A stretch of DNA of 64,000 nucleotides from Pseudoalteromonas piscicida (GTDB lineage Bacteria; Pseudomonadota; Gammaproteobacteria; Enterobacterales; Alteromonadaceae), in NCBI RefSeq assembly GCF_002744175.1, contig NZ_NKHF01000101.1:1-64000 (forward strand), written 5' to 3'. The notes below the pieces were generated by a model. That model had not been told where the DNA came from. It did no database searches and saw only the letters and a list, made by a program, of their open reading frames with translations. The position numbers and the translations under genes are program-made. Shown piece after piece: positions 9,561 to 19,531 of the stretch (its first letter is position 1; each line of letters starts with the position of its first letter).

Positions 9561-9582
9561 TAGGGCAGCACTCGCTGCCCTA
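9561..9582 (+). terminator. Hairpin between acpP and fabF
   Basis: TAGGGCAGC (9561-9569) and GCTGCCCTA (9574-9582) form a perfect 9-bp stem with an ACTC tetraloop, 13 nt after the acpP stop, followed by CTCTTTCT. It is probably a partial terminator that lets some transcripts continue into fabF. Confidence 0.7.
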
Positions 9583-9633
9583 ACTCTTTCTAGACCCCCC
9601 AATTATTATAATAATCCCTTTTTGGAGGACACC

Positions 9634-10872
9634 GTGGCTAAACGTCGAGTCGTAGTAACTGGCTTAGGTATGTTGACGCCGCTGGGTAATGATGTTGCAT
9701 CTACCTGGCAGGGCTTATTAGAAGGCCGTAGTGGCATTCGCAATATCACGCACTTTGATACAGAAGGTTTCGGAACCAAGTTTGCAGGTTTAGTAAACGA
9801 CTTTGATGTCACTGAGTATATTTCCCCTAAAGATGCCAAAAAAATGGATGTTTTTATCCAGTATGGTATTGCTGCAGGTGTACAAGCATTAAAAGACTCA
9901 GGCCTTGAAGTTAATGAAGAAAATGCTGCCAGAGTGGGTGTTGCCGTCGGTTCTGGTATTGGTGGTTTAACACTGATTGAAGAAAACCACGTCAAATTAT
10001 TAAATAGCGGTCCACGTAAGCTATCACCATTTTACGTACCTTCCACGATCATCAATATGATTTCAGGCCACTTGTCTATCATGCACGGATTAAGAGGTCC
10101 TAATATCTCTATCGTTACAGCATGCACAACAGGTCTTCATAATATTGGCCACGCTGCACGTATGATTGCATACGGTGATGCAGATGCGATGGTCGCAGGT
10201 GGTGCTGAAAAAGCGTCTACCCCAATTGGTATGGGTGGTTTTAGCGCAGCTCGGGCGCTCTCTACACGTAACGATGACCCTCAAGCAGCATCGCGTCCTT
10301 GGGACAAAGACCGTGATGGTTTTGTACTCGCTGATGGTGCAGGTGTGATTGTGCTTGAAGAGTACGAGCATGCCAAAGCTCGTGGAGCAAAGATTTATGC
10401 TGAACTAGTTGGCTTTGGTATGAGTGGAGATGCTTATCATATGACATCGCCACCGGAAGATGGCGCAGGTGCGGCATTGGCTATGGTTAATGCACTGAAT
10501 GACGCAGGTATTAATGCCGATCAGGTTGGTTATATCAACGCACATGGTACGTCTACCCCTGCGGGTGACGTTGCAGAAACTCAGGCCGTTAAGTCGGTAT
10601 TTGGTGATGCAGCAAAAGACGTCATGGTGAGCTCGTCTAAATCTATGATGGGGCACTTACTTGGTGCAGCAGGCTCTGTTGAATCGATCATTTCGATTTT
10701 GGCATTACAAGATCAAAAGGTAACGCCGACCATCAATCTAGATAATCCAGATGAAGGTTGTGACTTAGACTATGTCCCACATACCGCTCGTGACGCGAAA
10801 TTAGAGTACACTTTGTGTAACTCATTTGGCTTTGGCGGTACAAATGGTTCATTGCTATTTAAAAAGGTGTAA
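9634..10872 (+). CDS. fabF: 3-oxoacyl-ACP synthase II FabF
   Basis: Condensing enzyme (KAS II) that elongates acyl-ACP and supports temperature-dependent unsaturated fatty-acid synthesis. The start is GTG at 9634, because TTTGGAGG (9621-9628) is an ideal ribosome site 5 nt before it and the protein then begins [11 protein letters not shown], as in E. coli; the in-frame TTG at 9622 lies inside that ribosome site. 412 aa. Catalytic Cys is at about residue 164 (TACTTGLH), with His in NAHGTSTP and [10 protein letters not shown] completing the Cys-His-His triad. Confidence 0.96.
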   Translation: MAKRRVVVTGLGMLTPLGNDVASTWQGLLEGRSGIRNITHFDTEGFGTKFAGLVNDFDVTEYISPKDAKKMDVFIQYGIAAGVQALKDSGLEVNEENAARVGVAVGSGIGGLTLIEENHVKLLNSGPRKLSPFYVPSTIINMISGHLSIMHGLRGPNISIVTACTTGLHNIGHAARMIAYGDADAMVAGGAEKASTPIGMGGFSAARALSTRNDDPQAASRPWDKDRDGFVLADGAGVIVLEEYEHAKARGAKIYAELVGFGMSGDAYHMTSPPEDGAGAALAMVNALNDAGINADQVGYINAHGTSTPAGDVAETQAVKSVFGDAAKDVMVSSSKSMMGHLLGAAGSVESIISILALQDQKVTPTINLDNPDEGCDLDYVPHTARDAKLEYTLCNSFGFGGTNGSLLFKKV

Positions 10873-10910
10873 ACCTGCCTTGGCTATTTAGTCGCAAATT
10901 AGGCTATGAT

Positions 10911-10939
10911 AAAAAAGCTCGGCATTGCCGAGCTTTTTT
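10911..10939 (+). terminator. Strong intrinsic terminator after fabF
   Basis: AAAAAAGCTCGGC (10911-10923) pairs with GCCGAGCTTTTTT (10927-10939) across a 3-base loop, ending in a T run. It lies 38 nt after the fabF stop and separates the fab operon from pabC-mltG. Confidence 0.9.
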
Positions 10940-10979
10940 ATGTGACACCAATGCGTTTATCTGTATCAAGGAGAGCGGT

Positions 10980-11753
10980 TTGAATAATCAACAGCTTTTT
11001 TCAAGCAGTGATAGAGGGCTTGCTTATGGGGATGGCTTCTTCACCACGGCATTAGTAAGTGGTGGGAAAGTACAACTGTGGCCACTGCATCGAGATAGGC
11101 TCGTTAAATGTCAGCAGCGCTTATGCTTTCCTGCACTACCTTTGAATGATATTGAATCATTAGTTGAACAACAAGTGAAAGACATCGACAAAGGCGTGCT
11201 AAAAATACTTATTACCCGAGGAAGTGGCGGCCGTGGCTATCAGCCTCCAAAGTCGCCTGAGCTGAATATTAATGTCCAAGTACTACCCTATCCGGAGCAC
11301 TATGTTGCATGGCAACAGCAAGGCATTGAGGTCGAGCTGAGTCGGATCCAGCTAGGTATTCAGCCCCTGTTAGCTGGTCTGAAAACATTAAACCGGCTAG
11401 AACAAGTACTTATTAAACAAGATGCGTTGAATATGTCTTGTGATGATGTCATTGTCACAGACATTCATAATCAGGTTATTGAAGCTTCCGCAGCAAATAT
11501 TATTCTGATAAAAGCGGGGCATGTGTATACCCCAGATCTCAGTAATTCAGGGATCAAAGGAGTTTTCTTGAGCTCCTTGGAAACGCAATTAACGATCACT
11601 ACAATAAAGCTAAGTTTTGACGAGTTAAAGGCCGCAGATGGTGTCTTTATTTGCAACAGTTTGATGCAGTTAGTACCGATTGTGAGAATAGATGACAAAA
11701 TGTTTGAGCTCACTCATCTGCAGGCGCTCAAATCAAGGTATTTAGGGAAGTAA
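10980..11753 (+). CDS. pabC: Aminodeoxychorismate lyase PabC
   Basis: PLP-dependent fold-type IV lyase that converts 4-amino-4-deoxychorismate to 4-aminobenzoate and pyruvate for folate synthesis. 257 aa. It starts with TTG at 10980, supported by AAGGAGAG (10968-10975) just upstream and by the N-terminal pattern DRGLAYGDGFFTT. The likely PLP lysine is Lys135 in LKTLNRLEQ. It comes between fabF and mltG, as in E. coli, but behind a strong terminator; mltG begins 5 nt downstream. Confidence 0.93.
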   Translation: MNNQQLFSSSDRGLAYGDGFFTTALVSGGKVQLWPLHRDRLVKCQQRLCFPALPLNDIESLVEQQVKDIDKGVLKILITRGSGGRGYQPPKSPELNINVQVLPYPEHYVAWQQQGIEVELSRIQLGIQPLLAGLKTLNRLEQVLIKQDALNMSCDDVIVTDIHNQVIEASAANIILIKAGHVYTPDLSNSGIKGVFLSSLETQLTITTIKLSFDELKAADGVFICNSLMQLVPIVRIDDKMFELTHLQALKSRYLGK

Positions 11754-11758
11754 TTTAG

Positions 11759-12730
11759 ATGAAAAAACTGTTTATCATAGTCGCAATAGTGATAGCAGCA
11801 GGAGCATGGTGGGTATCTCAACAGATCAATCGAATTAAATTTGAACCGCTGACATTATCAGAGACGTTAGTAGAGGTAAAACCAGGACAAACCTTTACTC
11901 AACTTTGTCAACTTTGGCAGCGAAGTGGTGCATTATCTAGCTGTTTTCCCTACCAACTATACAGCAAGTTAGCGCCAAAGCTATTCTCTGTTCAAGCTGG
12001 GTTCTATGATGTTGAAGGTCATACCGTACTAGAGGCTATCGCTAAAATTAGCGGTGGTGAACAGCATAGTTTTAGTTTTACCATCATAGAGGGCATGCCC
12101 ATATGGGAGGTTAAAAAGAAACTGCAACAGGCGCCGTATCTAATTCAGGATACGGATGTGCTAACGACTCAGCTAGGCATTACGCAGAACTCGGTAGAAG
12201 GGTGGTTGTATCCAGATACGTATCACTACCATGGTAACGATTCAGCAGTGCGGTTACTCAAACGCGCACATCGGAAAATGCAAAAAGTACTTGAGCAAGA
12301 ATGGCAAAATAGAATGCCAGACCTACCATTAAATACGCCTTATGAAGCGCTGATCTTGGCATCGATCATAGAAAAGGAAACTGGGGTAAAAGCCGAAAGA
12401 GAAAAAGTCGCATCAGTATTTATCAACCGATTACGAAAAGGGATGCGACTGCAAACCGACCCTACTATTATCTATGGAATTGGTGAGCACTTTGACGGCG
12501 ATATTAAGCGAAAAGACATGCTAGAAAAAACACCTTATAACACCTATCGAATTGATGGGCTTCCTCCCACACCGATAGCAATGCCATCCCAGGCTTCAAT
12601 ACATGCTGCGCTAAACCCCGCTACGACAGATTTCTTTTATTTCGTTGCTTCGGGTGATGGTGGACATCATTTTTCAACCACCTTAACTGAACACAATAAA
12701 GCGGTAAGAAAGTATATCCTAAAGCAGTAA
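11759..12730 (+). CDS. mltG: Endolytic murein transglycosylase MltG (YceG)
   Basis: Inner-membrane lytic transglycosylase thought to cut nascent glycan strands and set their length. 323 aa. One N-terminal membrane anchor (residues 3-18, FIIVAIVIAAGAWWV) is followed by a LysM-like region and the YceG domain, with the catalytic Glu in ASIIEKETG and the conserved blocks GWLYPDTY, LQTDPTIIYG and NTYRIDGLPPTPI. The expected downstream genes tmk and holB are missing; the chromosome changes character right after the stop. Confidence 0.95.
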   Translation: MKKLFIIVAIVIAAGAWWVSQQINRIKFEPLTLSETLVEVKPGQTFTQLCQLWQRSGALSSCFPYQLYSKLAPKLFSVQAGFYDVEGHTVLEAIAKISGGEQHSFSFTIIEGMPIWEVKKKLQQAPYLIQDTDVLTTQLGITQNSVEGWLYPDTYHYHGNDSAVRLLKRAHRKMQKVLEQEWQNRMPDLPLNTPYEALILASIIEKETGVKAEREKVASVFINRLRKGMRLQTDPTIIYGIGEHFDGDIKRKDMLEKTPYNTYRIDGLPPTPIAMPSQASIHAALNPATTDFFYFVASGDGGHHFSTTLTEHNKAVRKYILKQ

Positions 12731-12880
12731 ATAGCGAAGTAATATTACCAATTGAATTCATTCTCTAATCAATTTGAAGGATAACATAGCAAATTTTTGC
12801 CTAGCTACTAAAGCTATTTCTGTGCTTCAAATAGCTCATTTACTTAATACATTTGGTATAAGGGGCGATACTGCCCCTGA

Positions 12881-13081
12881 TTACAAGAGAAAATACTCCT
12901 TTATTCCAGATAATACGCTGGAAACCGCAACAGAGGCGAGAATAAGCCTCATTACACGACTCACTGGCCCACTATTTCCAATCCACTTATGGATCTTGCT
13001 CGCGGCGAGTAAAAAAACAATACGATGATGAAGACACTGAGCATCGACTGCTAGAAAGGCATTAAAAATCCTTAGCTCAGG
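12881..13081 (-). pseudogene. Decayed C-terminal fragment of a MarC/YhgN-family membrane protein
   Basis: On the minus strand a frame ending at TAA (12881-12883) reads ...LLAASKIHKWIGNSG..., then VMRLILASVAVSSVLSGIKEYF. This resembles by eye the C-terminal transmembrane segment of MarC/YhgN proteins (pattern LxRLMGLILxxxAxQMxLxGI). Upstream the frame is broken: a hydrophobic SVFIIVLFF piece lies in a different frame and a stop falls at 13082-13084. The N-terminal three quarters of the family are absent. It occupies the 390-bp gap after mltG, which holds no other convincing gene. Confidence 0.5.
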
Positions 13082-13120
13082 CTAAATTAGAACCGTTCAA
13101 ACTGAGTGAAGTACAGCTCT

Positions 13121-13510
13121 CTATTGCTCAGCTTTAGCGGTATTGACTGTTTGAAGCCAAGCAATAGCATCCTTATAGTTTTCAAAGTTTTTGATCTGTA
13201 GCCCGTGTTTTTCAGCGAAAGCCTCGATTAAGCCACTTTTGGTATCTGATGGTGCGATCACTCGAGCCAGTGCGATATCTTCAACAATCTGATTGAGCTT
13301 TTTTAGCACGGTTAACACGCTTGGATAGTCATAGGTGATATGTAGTTGCGAAACGTCGATGACTAGGCAATTAAGCTGGTTGGATTTTAGTGTCAAACCC
13401 AAGTTTTTATACATATTAAGGATGTTGGCTTCGACACATTCACCATAAGCCGCTGCGTGGATAAGTCTTTCATTAAGGTCTATGGTTGCGCGATAGGAAA
13501 ACTTCTTCAT
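13121..13510 (-). CDS. Small STAS-like (SpoIIAA-like) protein
   Basis: 129-aa cytosolic protein without signal peptide. An alternating beta/alpha pattern, with the core strand NCLVIDVSQLHITYDYPSV followed by a helix and a second strand (ARVIAPSDTKSGL), suggests a STAS/SpoIIAA-like fold, seen in many small gammaproteobacterial proteins of unknown role. I cannot assign a partner. It stands alone between the MarC remnant and the M36 protease and is probably monocistronic. Confidence 0.7.
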   Translation of the reverse strand: MKKFSYRATIDLNERLIHAAAYGECVEANILNMYKNLGLTLKSNQLNCLVIDVSQLHITYDYPSVLTVLKKLNQIVEDIALARVIAPSDTKSGLIEAFAEKHGLQIKNFENYKDAIAWLQTVNTAKAEQ

Positions 13511-13742
13511 ACGAGCTGAGCCGAACTAAATGCTTTATTCAATAATAGTCCAAACTAATAAATTTCTCTAATTAGTAAAGTTAGGCGATAGCAAATAGGT
13601 AAGCTGAGCAATTACATCTAATTAGGTTTTAGGTATTTCCTGAGTTAGATTGTCAAAATATTCACTTGGTTAAACGGTAGAGATAATGAAATCAATAGGT
13701 GAGTATGATTAAACTTAATTTAGTGTAACTTAGAATGTATGT

Positions 13743-13764
13743 AGGGAGAACAACTGTTCTCCCT
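13743..13764 (-). terminator. Hairpin after the M36 protease gene
   Basis: AGGGAGAAC (13743-13751) and GTTCTCCCT (13756-13764) form a perfect 9-bp stem with a 4-base loop, 15 nt past the protease stop codon. The T tail on the protease strand is poor, so efficiency is uncertain. Confidence 0.5.
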
Positions 13765-13779
13765 TTATCATAAGTCTAA

Positions 13780-16700
13780 CTAGCGTCTACGAGCACGGAA
13801 TAAACCAAATGCCCCAAGAAGTGTCATAAACCAACCAAATGAGCCAGATGACGAAGAGCTATTATCAGTGACTCCTGCATTATTTGAAACATTAGTCACA
13901 GTCAATACGGTTTGTGCTGAAGCACTTTCGGAACCATTGGAAACAGTTACTTCAAATGTTAAGTCTGTATCGTTGGATACATTTGGGGGGGTTACTACTA
14001 ACTTCGAACTGTCATAACCTGAAATGGTTGCTTCTGGGCCATCTAGCTGTACCCAAGAGTAAGTTAAAGGCTCATCTGCACGGTTAGATACTTTTGCAGA
14101 GATCTGCACTGCTGAATCTTGTTCTGATGTAGTAAGTGCTTCAGGCAGCTCAACAGTGGGTGCTTCATTCTTAACCAAAAGAGTTGAATATGTTGTTACA
14201 GATTCTTGTTCATCTGATACAACTAACTTAAATGTAAGTTCAGCATCTTGTGATATGAATGGAGCAGTAACACTGAGGGTTGATGTATTTTCGCCCATTA
14301 ACGTAGCTTCTGGCCCCTCTACTTGCGTCCATGAGTACTTTAACGTGTCATTATTTCTATCCGTTGCACTTGCAGCTAAAGTTACTACCTCAGACTCAGA
14401 CATCTCAAACTCATCTTGTAAATTTACAATAGGTGCTGAGTTATCACAACTAGCACTTTCTCCGGATATCACTGAGTGAAAGATAGGTGACGCAATATTA
14501 TTAATTTCTACCTGGTCGATAAACCAGCCAAGTGCGGCACTGGCACTATCACTTGCCAGGCGAAATCTGAAGCGTACAGTTTGACCGTCTAAGTTATCAC
14601 CAAAACTAATTTCCTCAACCTCTCCCCAGTCGTTACGGCCAGTAAACACTGGACGATTTTGTAAAGTTTGGGCGTCATTATCAATTAGTTTGTCTGCATT
14701 ATAACCATTTCTGAATGTTCCCCCAGCTTCTTTGGACGTAACATCTATCCAGTTACCACCGTTAATGCTGATTTCGACTACAGCTCCGTCCCAATTATCC
14801 TCCAGGAAATATAGGTGCCAGAAAGATATAGTAAAATCACCACCATAACCTACTTCAAATGGTAAGGTTTGCGCTGCAACATCTGATTGGAAACTATTAT
14901 TCTTGAGGAATAAGGTAGACTCGCCAAAGTCTATGCCGGGGTTGTTAGCTGCGAATAGGTTAGTTACAGAAGTATCGAACCCAACAGTACCCACTGCCTC
15001 TGTACCACCAAACATAACAGACTCTTTGAAATCAGCAAGAGAAGTAAGGTTCTCCATATCCGCTGTCGCAGAGTAACCATCTAACGCTTCTAACTCGAAG
15101 TCATAGTTGACTTTTAAGGTTGCGGTGAGTTCTGGTGAACCTAACACTTCGTCATCTGCTAATTCTGGAAAAGTTACTTTATAAGTTAAAGTATCTGCAA
15201 TGCCTGCACTCTTCAAAGTCGCTTTTATGTAGGCGCTTTCAACAGTGCTAAGCGGTGAAATCGTATCAAATATAAAGACACCGTCATTTTCAAGTTCAAC
15301 GTCATGGTCACTCGTTACTTCTATTTTTGCTTTTACATTGTTAAGAGGTTCATTACCAGCGTTTTTGACGGATACTTTTAACGCAGCGGTTTCATTAATA
15401 TCGAGAACATTATCATTACTGCAGTAACCAGCTGTCTCATCCGTAAAGCTTGTGTTTATAGCTGTTGATATTAAAGAAGCCCCTTTAATTTCGGTGCTAT
15501 ATGATTCTACAACACCTCGGTTCTCATCATCAGAACGTTCAGGAGATACCGCACCCAATCCCATTCCACGCTTAGCAAAAGCTGCTAGAGCCAGATCGAA
15601 GTCTTGTTGATCAGATGCATATATGGACGATAGAATTGCATCTCTCGCTTCTGTATATGTAGGTTCAATTGGTGTCGCTTTATAGCCCTCTATTAGATAG
15701 ACAGCCATTCTGTCTTGGGCTTCTTGGAAACCGTGTTTGTTGATTAATGCTACATAGACTTCCCATAAAACAACGGCCCAAATCTCACCTGGCGCATGCG
15801 GTGAAGCTACGCTCGTCGGTGGTAAATTATTAGGCGTAGCACCGCTTTCAATATGTTTAAATGTGAGTGGGTTAATACTCATATCTGTAGTGTACGGAGC
15901 TCGGCGAATGCCTCTAGTAAAGTCTTCAACAAAAGTACCTGTAGCATAAGGTATTTGAAACTTATCATTCCCCGCAATTTGTAAATCTGATTCCAAAGCT
16001 AGGAACATCAGCGAGTGGAAGTCACCCCAGCCCTCACCCATGGCTCGACCTTGGAAGTTAGTTAAACCAGAAGAGTTACCCACTAAACGGTTGGAAATAT
16101 AGTGACCCCACTCATGCGCGATAATCCCATTATCGAAAGTTGAATCCTTCAACAAATATGCATTAGACATATTAACAGTAACTGTCTCAGATTGTTCAAG
16201 CATGTCATAAATTAAGTGGCCATCAGCAAAGCTTAGTCCCATTGATGGCAGGCTTACCGAGTCATCTTCACCACCCATTGGTGCAGGAGTGCCATCATCA
16301 TTATTATTGACAACGATAGCGCCAATTGCGCCGGCTTCTTGAACAAATTTTACTTTGTCGGTGAAGCTACAGCCTCCACGATCAATTAAAGCAATTTTTC
16401 CGGAAATTTCAGCTGCATTGACTGTTGTTTGACAGCCGTCTGTACTAGTACCTTCGCCATCATCAACACGAGCGACAACTTCTGTTACGTCAAATTGGCG
16501 CGCACCAAAGCCTGCAATTTGTGTAGATTCAAGTAACAACTTATTGCCTTCTGGGTCTAAGGTAATTCCGAAGTCGATACCGAGCTTGGCATCTTTACTA
16601 TTCCACAGGTACTGTTGCATTCTTGGGCTACGGCCGTCAGCTGGTGTAGACATATTCGCATTATTTAGGCCTGAGTGATCTTGAGCTTGTACATGCAGTG

Positions 16701-18024
16701 GATCATTTTCTTCACCGCCACGACCATAGTTTGACATTTGGGCGTTACCAGCCTTTTCATCAAAGCCATAATCATAAAAAAAGTCATGTAGAAAATTATT
16801 CATGTAAAAAAGGTTTACAATCGCAGCTTTTCGATTTTGTGTGCTATTGGGAGACTGGTTATTATCCAAGACGTAGTCAAATGTTTTAGCAGATGTGATT
16901 TCTGCAGTAAAATCACCTTCTGTAAAGCCATCTGGCGCGACAACATCTGCATATGCAAATACATTGTTACCTTTAGTAATTGTTGCATCTTCACTTAGCC
17001 ATGCATCTCCTGTACTGAGCTTACTAAAAGAAGACAGAGTTACTAGTGGTGCAGGAAGTATTTCTGTTTTATCTGGTCCTTCGTCTAATTTAGGTATTAC
17101 ATTTCCGTGAGGCCCTTCCATTGGGTAACCATCTTCATTTGCATATACACGGTATGTGAATTCACTATCGTGAGCAATTAGACTATGTTTGTGCAAGATC
17201 TTACCACGGCTGTCAATAACGTATGCCCATGTATCTGCTTCTACGCTGTTTTCTTTAAAGACCTCGATCTCTACATAATTTGCAGCAACAAGTTCACTTC
17301 CAGTGTCGAAATACACTTTCTTGCTTCTAGGTTTGAAGCCCGCTTTGAAATTGCTGCCAAACTGTACTTCGAAACTGGTATATTTTCCTTCTGTTTTCTC
17401 TTGATATAGGTTTATTTGATTGGCTGATATACCAAGATCTGAAGATGCATTTAACACGGCATCTTTTGGTGTTGCGAAATATGTTGTACTCAAATCAGCT
17501 CTATTGAGCTTACTTTTGGCACTAAAGTAACCTGAACCTGCAACTAAATTAAATTCCTTGTCCATAATGACATTGTATTGACGGTTGAATACCTCAATAC
17601 CATCGATAGTTTGTTGATATTTTGCAATTTTTGTCCCGCGTTTTCCTTGGTGTAAGTCTTTTAGTTCGGCATCAGATGATATGGCTTGCTTAGTAACATT
17701 AAAACCAGTTAAAGAGTTTAAATAGTAGTTTGCAGCATGTTCAACACGGTCTTCTTTAGCAATGTTACTAAAGTTTGGGTGTTTTATTGATTCAGGTGCC
17801 CAAACAAAAGTAGCCTTTGCTAATTGAGAGTCATAATGACTTTTCATACCGGAAGCCGTAGGTAGTTTAGACAATGCTAGCTCGGACGAGGCAGTTGTAA
17901 AAAAACTGTTGTTATTCACTTGTCCCGTAAACTGCAACGCCGTTGTTGCGTTAACTGTTCCGGTTGTACCCATGGCGAAAACGATGGAAGCGTAGAGGAA
18001 AGAGGGTTTAAATTGGTTTTTCAT
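13780..18024 (-). CDS. Secreted M36 (fungalysin-type) zinc metalloprotease, multidomain
   Basis: 1414-aa exoprotease. The start is ATG 18024, giving a standard signal peptide (MKNQFKPS...MGTTGTVNA) with AGGAAAAAA before it; the upstream in-frame start adds 26 unconvincing residues. In order: FTP-type propeptide; M36 catalytic domain with zinc motif HEWGH at 637-641; a PA-type insert (CSFTDKVKFVQEAGAIGAIV) around residue 550 inside the catalytic region; an Ig/CARDB-like stretch; a jelly-roll or MAM-like adhesion domain (about 1000-1200); two PKD/REJ-like repeats (SYTLLV... and TYSWVQ...); and a C-terminal tail of Ser/Gly, hydrophobic segment and RARRR resembling a GlyGly-CTERM sorting signal. 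It probably digests extracellular protein. A small lipoprotein diverges from it. Confidence 0.92.
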   Translation of the reverse strand: MKNQFKPSFLYASIVFAMGTTGTVNATTALQFTGQVNNNSFFTTASSELALSKLPTASGMKSHYDSQLAKATFVWAPESIKHPNFSNIAKEDRVEHAANYYLNSLTGFNVTKQAISSDAELKDLHQGKRGTKIAKYQQTIDGIEVFNRQYNVIMDKEFNLVAGSGYFSAKSKLNRADLSTTYFATPKDAVLNASSDLGISANQINLYQEKTEGKYTSFEVQFGSNFKAGFKPRSKKVYFDTGSELVAANYVEIEVFKENSVEADTWAYVIDSRGKILHKHSLIAHDSEFTYRVYANEDGYPMEGPHGNVIPKLDEGPDKTEILPAPLVTLSSFSKLSTGDAWLSEDATITKGNNVFAYADVVAPDGFTEGDFTAEITSAKTFDYVLDNNQSPNSTQNRKAAIVNLFYMNNFLHDFFYDYGFDEKAGNAQMSNYGRGGEENDPLHVQAQDHSGLNNANMSTPADGRSPRMQQYLWNSKDAKLGIDFGITLDPEGNKLLLESTQIAGFGARQFDVTEVVARVDDGEGTSTDGCQTTVNAAEISGKIALIDRGGCSFTDKVKFVQEAGAIGAIVVNNNDDGTPAPMGGEDDSVSLPSMGLSFADGHLIYDMLEQSETVTVNMSNAYLLKDSTFDNGIIAHEWGHYISNRLVGNSSGLTNFQGRAMGEGWGDFHSLMFLALESDLQIAGNDKFQIPYATGTFVEDFTRGIRRAPYTTDMSINPLTFKHIESGATPNNLPPTSVASPHAPGEIWAVVLWEVYVALINKHGFQEAQDRMAVYLIEGYKATPIEPTYTEARDAILSSIYASDQQDFDLALAAFAKRGMGLGAVSPERSDDENRGVVESYSTEIKGASLISTAINTSFTDETAGYCSNDNVLDINETAALKVSVKNAGNEPLNNVKAKIEVTSDHDVELENDGVFIFDTISPLSTVESAYIKATLKSAGIADTLTYKVTFPELADDEVLGSPELTATLKVNYDFELEALDGYSATADMENLTSLADFKESVMFGGTEAVGTVGFDTSVTNLFAANNPGIDFGESTLFLKNNSFQSDVAAQTLPFEVGYGGDFTISFWHLYFLEDNWDGAVVEISINGGNWIDVTSKEAGGTFRNGYNADKLIDNDAQTLQNRPVFTGRNDWGEVEEISFGDNLDGQTVRFRFRLASDSASAALGWFIDQVEINNIASPIFHSVISGESASCDNSAPIVNLQDEFEMSESEVVTLAASATDRNNDTLKYSWTQVEGPEATLMGENTSTLSVTAPFISQDAELTFKLVVSDEQESVTTYSTLLVKNEAPTVELPEALTTSEQDSAVQISAKVSNRADEPLTYSWVQLDGPEATISGYDSSKLVVTPPNVSNDTDLTFEVTVSNGSESASAQTVLTVTNVSNNAGVTDNSSSSSGSFGWFMTLLGAFGLFRARRR

Positions 18025-18119
18025 TTTTTTCCTATCTTTTATTATTGAGTTTTTAGTTGTTAAATTTTTTATTCTTGATCTAAAGTAACAATAAAGGAAC
18101 AAAAAGGAAACAAAATAAA

Positions 18120-18596
18120 ATGAAAAATTTCAGATGTAGTGTTTTGGTGTTAATTTTATGTGCGGTTTTTCTAGTTTCTAGTTGTGTGGAAGAGCAACGG
18201 ATAAATAATGCTCAAAAAACGCCTGAGTTGAAGAGCACAGAATTAGAATCTAATACAAAACAGTTTTTGATAATAAAAAATGGCATGGATAAAATTAAAG
18301 TTGAAAAGAGTAACCTTTACGCAGGAGATGAGGTCTACAATCTATCGATCAGTCAAGTTGGTATCGTGACAGGAGAAATTATTTTAGTCACTTCTTCAAT
18401 TGATGCTGTAAATTTTGAAGCTATAGATATTAACTTTGATAGGCTAGAGTCGTTAGGCGATGAGCTATATTCCATTACAGCAACACCGTCGGAAGATATT
18501 ATTTCAATTCATCAATATTTAATGAGTAGCGCAGCAGTATCACGTTCAGAAATTCAAGTCCGCTATCTAGGTCTACATACTGCTGAGGAACGCTAA
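18120..18596 (+). CDS. Small predicted lipoprotein, function unknown
   Basis: 158 aa with a signal peptide ending in lipobox LVSSC, so Cys at about residue 22 is probably lipidated. The mature part is hydrophilic, with no family I recognise. It is divergent from the M36 protease with only 95 bp between starts, so the two likely share a control region; a role linked to the protease (chaperone or inhibitor) is a guess from position only. Its last 4 bases overlap the convergent LysR gene. Confidence 0.7.
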
Positions 18597-19531
18597 GTTA
18601 ACTCATTGGCGACTTCTGCTATTTTTTGTCTTAACCAGATATGGCTTGCATCACGGTGCAAAAGTGGACTCCAGATCATGTCTAATTCAAAAGGCGGAAT
18701 GGGGAAGGGCGGCTCAAGGACTGCCAATGTGGGATCATCACGGTAGATATTCGCGGCCTTTGAGGGGAGTGTCGCAATAAGGTTTTGTTCTTTAGCTAAG
18801 TGTATTGCTACATGGTAGTTACGAGTAAAGGTTGCAATATTTCTGTGTTTACCAAAATGCGCTAGGGCTTCGTCAACCCAACCAAGTTTTTGTACATCAG
18901 CAGGGTCCATACCAACACCAACACCAAACCCTGTTTTACTCACCCAAATATGGCGAGATTTCAGATAAGCATCTAGGGTAAAATTATTGATAATGGGGTT
19001 GTCGGACTTCACTAAGCAACAAAAGCTATCTTTCCAAATTCGTTTGTGGTGAAAAGACTGTGGTAAGTTTTCAAAACGATTGATGGCCATATCCACCTTA
19101 CCATTCTCAACGTCATGAAAAGTAACGTCACTTGGTGTTAGGATATCAAGTGTCGTGTCAGGCGCTTCTTCATGCAGTTTATTGAGAAGTTTTGGAGCCA
19201 GAGTGCTCGCTGCGTAATCACTGGCCATGATCCGAAAAACACGATTACTAATAGCAGCTTCGAACTCTCTGTTAGGGGCTAAGGTTTCCTCTAAGGTCAT
19301 CAATATCCCACGGATCACGGGTTGAAGCTCTAAAGCACGCTCCGTGGGAACCATGCCCTCACTAGTGCGAACTAAAATAGGGTCATTAAAGAGGTTTCTG
19401 AGACGCTTTAGACCGTTGCTCATTGCCGGTTGGGTGATACTTAATTGGTTCGCAGCACGTGTTACATTACATTCTCGAAGTAAAGTATCGAGGTAAACCA
19501 GCAGGTTTAGGTCAATTTTACTAATGTTCAC
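18593..19531 (-). CDS. LysR-family transcriptional regulator
   Basis: 312 aa. The N-terminal winged helix-turn-helix ([38 protein letters not shown] region, about residues 7-45) is followed by a substrate-binding domain starting near 95 ([14 protein letters not shown]). The form resembles NodD/LeuO-like LysR proteins. The start codon lies 11 nt inside the end of aceK on the same strand, so it is translationally coupled to aceK rather than divergent from a target as most LysR genes are. The effector is unknown. Confidence 0.92.

Noticed and set aside
9622-9633. TTG start 12 nt upstream for fabF
   Set aside because: It lies within the ribosome-binding sequence GGAGG of the GTG start, and FabF homologues begin at the GTG position.
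10090-10656. Several frames on both strands inside fabF
   Set aside because: Shadows of the well-supported fabF frame; no independent support.
12774-13028. 84-aa plus-strand frame after mltG
   Set aside because: No ribosome site or recognisable family. The opposite strand carries the MarC-like fragment, which explains the open frame.
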